Source: Myceligenerans salitolerans
GTDB taxonomy: Bacteria > Actinomycetota > Actinomycetes > Actinomycetales > Cellulomonadaceae
DNA: 64,000 bases
Assembly (NCBI RefSeq): GCF_017349295.1
Contig: NZ_JAFMPK010000046.1
Span: 62,001 to 126,000 of the forward strand
Reading direction: 5' to 3'
Part shown: piece by piece, positions 60,682 to 64,000 of the stretch
Numbering within the stretch: the first letter of the stretch is position 1
Layout: the number at the start of each line of letters is the position of its first letter
Position numbers and translations under genes: made by a program
Notes under the pieces: generated by a model
Told to the model about the DNA's origin: nothing
Database searches by the model: none
Seen by the model: only the letters and a program-made list of their open reading frames with translations

Positions 60682-61917
60682 GTGAACGAAGTTCCCTGGA
60701 TCGAGATCATCGTCGGACTCGTCGCGGTCGCCTCCGGCGGCGGCCTGATCGGCTGGCTGCGAGCCCGCCGGACCAAGGACAGGCGGTCGGACGAGACGGC
60801 CGGCGGAGTCGACACCGCGGAACGGCCCGACCGGGGTGCCGAGGAGATCACCTCCGACGGTGACGAGGTCGGCGGGACGTCGTCGGGCACGGTGGTGATC
60901 CATGAGCCCGGGGAAGCGGCGGCGCAGACCGCGCCGCCGGCGGAGCCGGCCGCCGAGAAGCCCGCCGTCGAGAGACCGGCACCGGTCGCGGGACGGCTCG
61001 TGCGGCTCCGTGACCGCCTCGCCAGATCGGGTTCGCCGCTCGGGGCGCGGCTGCTGGAGGTGCTGTCCCGCGACTCGCTCACGGAGGACGACTGGGACGA
61101 GCTCGAGGAGGAGCTCCTGCTCGCCGACATCGGTGCCGGTCCCACCACCGAACTCCTCGACAACCTGCGGACGCGTGTGCGTGTGCTGGGTGTGCGTGAG
61201 CCCTCCGCCGTGCGCGAGCTGCTGCGCGAGGAGCTCGTCGCGCTCGTGGGCGCGGACATGGACCGGTCCCTGCACCTCGAACCGGGCTCCGGCGAGAACG
61301 GGACGCGGCTGCCGGCGGTCGTGCTCGTGGTCGGCGTGAACGGAACGGGCAAGACGACCACCGTCGGAAAGCTCGCGCGCGTCCTGGTGGCGGAGGACAA
61401 GTCGGTGGTGCTGGGCGCCGCGGACACGTTCCGCGCTGCGGCCGCGGACCAGCTGACCACCTGGGGGGCGCGGGTCGGCGTCGAGACCGTGCGGTCGGAC
61501 AAGGAGGGCGCGGACCCGGCGTCGGTGGCGTTCGACGCCGTGGCGCGCGGCCGCGACGACAAGGCCGACGTCGTGCTGGTCGACACGGCGGGGCGCCTGC
61601 AGAACAAGGCCGGGCTCATGGACGAGCTCGGCAAGATCGTGCGGGTGGCGTCGAAGATCGCCGTACCCAGCGAGGTGCTCCTCGTGCTGGACGCGACCAC
61701 GGGCCAGAACGGTCTCACGCAGGCTCGCGTCTTCGCGGAGGTCGCGGGTGTCACCGGCATTGTGCTGACCAAGCTGGACGGTACGGCGAAGGGCGGCATC
61801 GTGGTGCAGGTGCAGCGGGAGCTCGGTGTCCCGGTGAAGCTCGTCGGCCTGGGCGAGGGACCGGACGACCTGGCACCGTTCGACGCGGCGGACTTCGTGG
61901 ACGGCATCCTCGGCTGA
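60682..61917 (+). CDS. ftsY: Signal recognition particle receptor FtsY
   Basis: A 411-residue SRP GTPase that receives ribosome-SRP complexes at the membrane. A hydrophobic N-terminal segment (WIEIIVGLVAVASGGGLIGW) anchors it, an acidic/Pro-rich A domain follows, and the NG domain starts near residue 105. G-motifs are GVNGTGKTTTVGKLA (G1), DTFRAAAADQL (G2), DTAGRLQNK (G3) and TKLDGTAKGG (G4). GAGAAT is 7 bases before the GTG, a possible leaderless promoter. Confidence 0.96.
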   Translation: MNEVPWIEIIVGLVAVASGGGLIGWLRARRTKDRRSDETAGGVDTAERPDRGAEEITSDGDEVGGTSSGTVVIHEPGEAAAQTAPPAEPAAEKPAVERPAPVAGRLVRLRDRLARSGSPLGARLLEVLSRDSLTEDDWDELEEELLLADIGAGPTTELLDNLRTRVRVLGVREPSAVRELLREELVALVGADMDRSLHLEPGSGENGTRLPAVVLVVGVNGTGKTTTVGKLARVLVAEDKSVVLGAADTFRAAAADQLTTWGARVGVETVRSDKEGADPASVAFDAVARGRDDKADVVLVDTAGRLQNKAGLMDELGKIVRVASKIAVPSEVLLVLDATTGQNGLTQARVFAEVAGVTGIVLTKLDGTAKGGIVVQVQRELGVPVKLVGLGEGPDDLAPFDAADFVDGILG

Positions 61918-62093
61918 GCGCCGGGACCGTCTCCGGTTGCTCCGGGACACGGATGTGTCCAAATGGTGAGAACCTGTGCACGGGCCGTGAAGTCACGTGA
62001 AGATCGCGATGCCATCACGATCGGGTCACGATGCGGAGAGAAATTTCGCCCACTACGGGCACGAAATCAAGTATTTACACCCTCCCGCTCTGC

Positions 62094-62131
62094 GTCACGC
62101 ACCCGTAACACCAATGCCGGTCCTGTGTAAC
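62094..62131 (+). promoter_or_regulatory. Candidate GlnR boxes in the amtB promoter region
   Basis: GTCAC-GCACCC-GTAAC (62094-62109) fits the GlnR half-site pattern GTNAC-n6-GNAAC, and a further GTAAC occurs at 62127-62131. The 276-base gap before amtB is unusually AT-rich (62040-62085) and holds no gene. Nitrogen control of amtB by GlnR is known in related bacteria; this site is inferred. Confidence 0.5.
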
Positions 62132-62193
62132 GACACTTGGGGAGCGTGATGCGGGTCCAGCCACTCCGGGCTGGCATAGGGAGGAACAAGCTT

Positions 62194-63854
<1,661 letters not shown>

Positions 63855-63970
63855 CGACGAGGGGCTCGCGGGGGACAGGGCCGGGATGACGGCACCCGCC
63901 CCCGCCGGTCACCGGGAACGTCGACATGAACACTGACCGCTCGGCCGCGCTGAACGGGCACGAGCCGGAG

Positions 63971-64000
63971 GCCCCGCATCCCGTCCAGGGGATGCGGGGC
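63971..64000 (+). terminator. Terminator-like hairpin after the amtB-glnK operon
   Basis: GCCCCGCATCCC (63971-63982) and GGGATGCGGGGC (63989-64000) form a perfect 12-bp stem with a 6-base loop, 116 bases after the glnK stop. The window ends at the stem, so any T-run is not visible. Confidence 0.75.

Noticed and set aside
63926-64000. Short open frame from an ATG at 63926 to the window end that could be the start of glnD
   Set aside because: It has only a weak ribosome site, no recognisable GlnD sequence, and runs through a perfect 12-bp terminator-like stem. glnD is expected in this position in relatives but cannot be supported from these 25 codons.

Overview
The window is very GC-rich and tightly packed, with about 52 protein genes and no rRNA, tRNA or CRISPR array that I can see. 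Several things point to an actinobacterium of the Micrococcales, most likely near Promicromonosporaceae or Cellulomonadaceae: the order ileS...folC-DUF4233-ndk-smc-ftsY-amtB-glnK, a translational-type T-box ahead of ileS, DUF6153 and DUF4126 proteins, a PaaX-type regulator, a sortase-anchored DUF5979-repeat protein, and many start codons placed 6-8 bases after a TANNNT hexamer (leaderless genes). The family-level placement is inference from gene order.

Left third (1-30 kb), accessory and envelope functions: a truncated TPR-like gene end, a GNAT acetyltransferase, a PlsC-type acyltransferase, a DUF4126 membrane protein, a secreted subtilase, a secreted GH19 chitinase, and an MFS exporter divergent from its TetR repressor across a 38-bp operator. 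Next come an orphan cytochrome b, a DesK/DesR-like two-component pair beside a fatty-acid desaturase, a metal-handling cluster (DUF6153, DUF305 lipoprotein, CopC-CopD fusion), a small membrane protein and an HhH-GPD repair protein. A three-gene secretion/lipoprotein cluster (beta-helix, lipoprotein, Tat-exported DyP peroxidase) follows. The stretch ends with a giant LPXTG surface protein split by a one-base frameshift.

Middle (29-45 kb): a GNAT protein with a deazaflavin-type oxidoreductase, divergent from a tryptophan-to-anthranilate operon (tryptophan dioxygenase, amidohydrolase, kynureninase, PaaX regulator). Then a metal-chelate or cofactor ABC importer that resembles the proposed F420-0 transporter, a TPR-like membrane protein, an SDR, a membrane-tethered molybdopterin oxidoreductase, and ileS under a T-box.

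Right part (45-64 kb): a polytopic membrane protein, an ABC exporter with a sensor kinase and response regulator in one overlapping operon, and a PPOX flavoprotein. The conserved core block is folC, DUF4233, ndk, smc, ftsY, amtB, glnK. It is interrupted between folC and DUF4233 by a PTS-dependent dihydroxyacetone kinase operon (dhaKLM) and a TetR gene. The window closes with a strong terminator-like hairpin after glnK.

The observations I would check first are: the cytochrome b paralogue that lacks both heme bH ligands, the amidohydrolase in the position of kynurenine formamidase, the frameshift in the surface protein, four TGCGC repeats phased at exactly 10 bp, and the widespread leaderless promoter signature.
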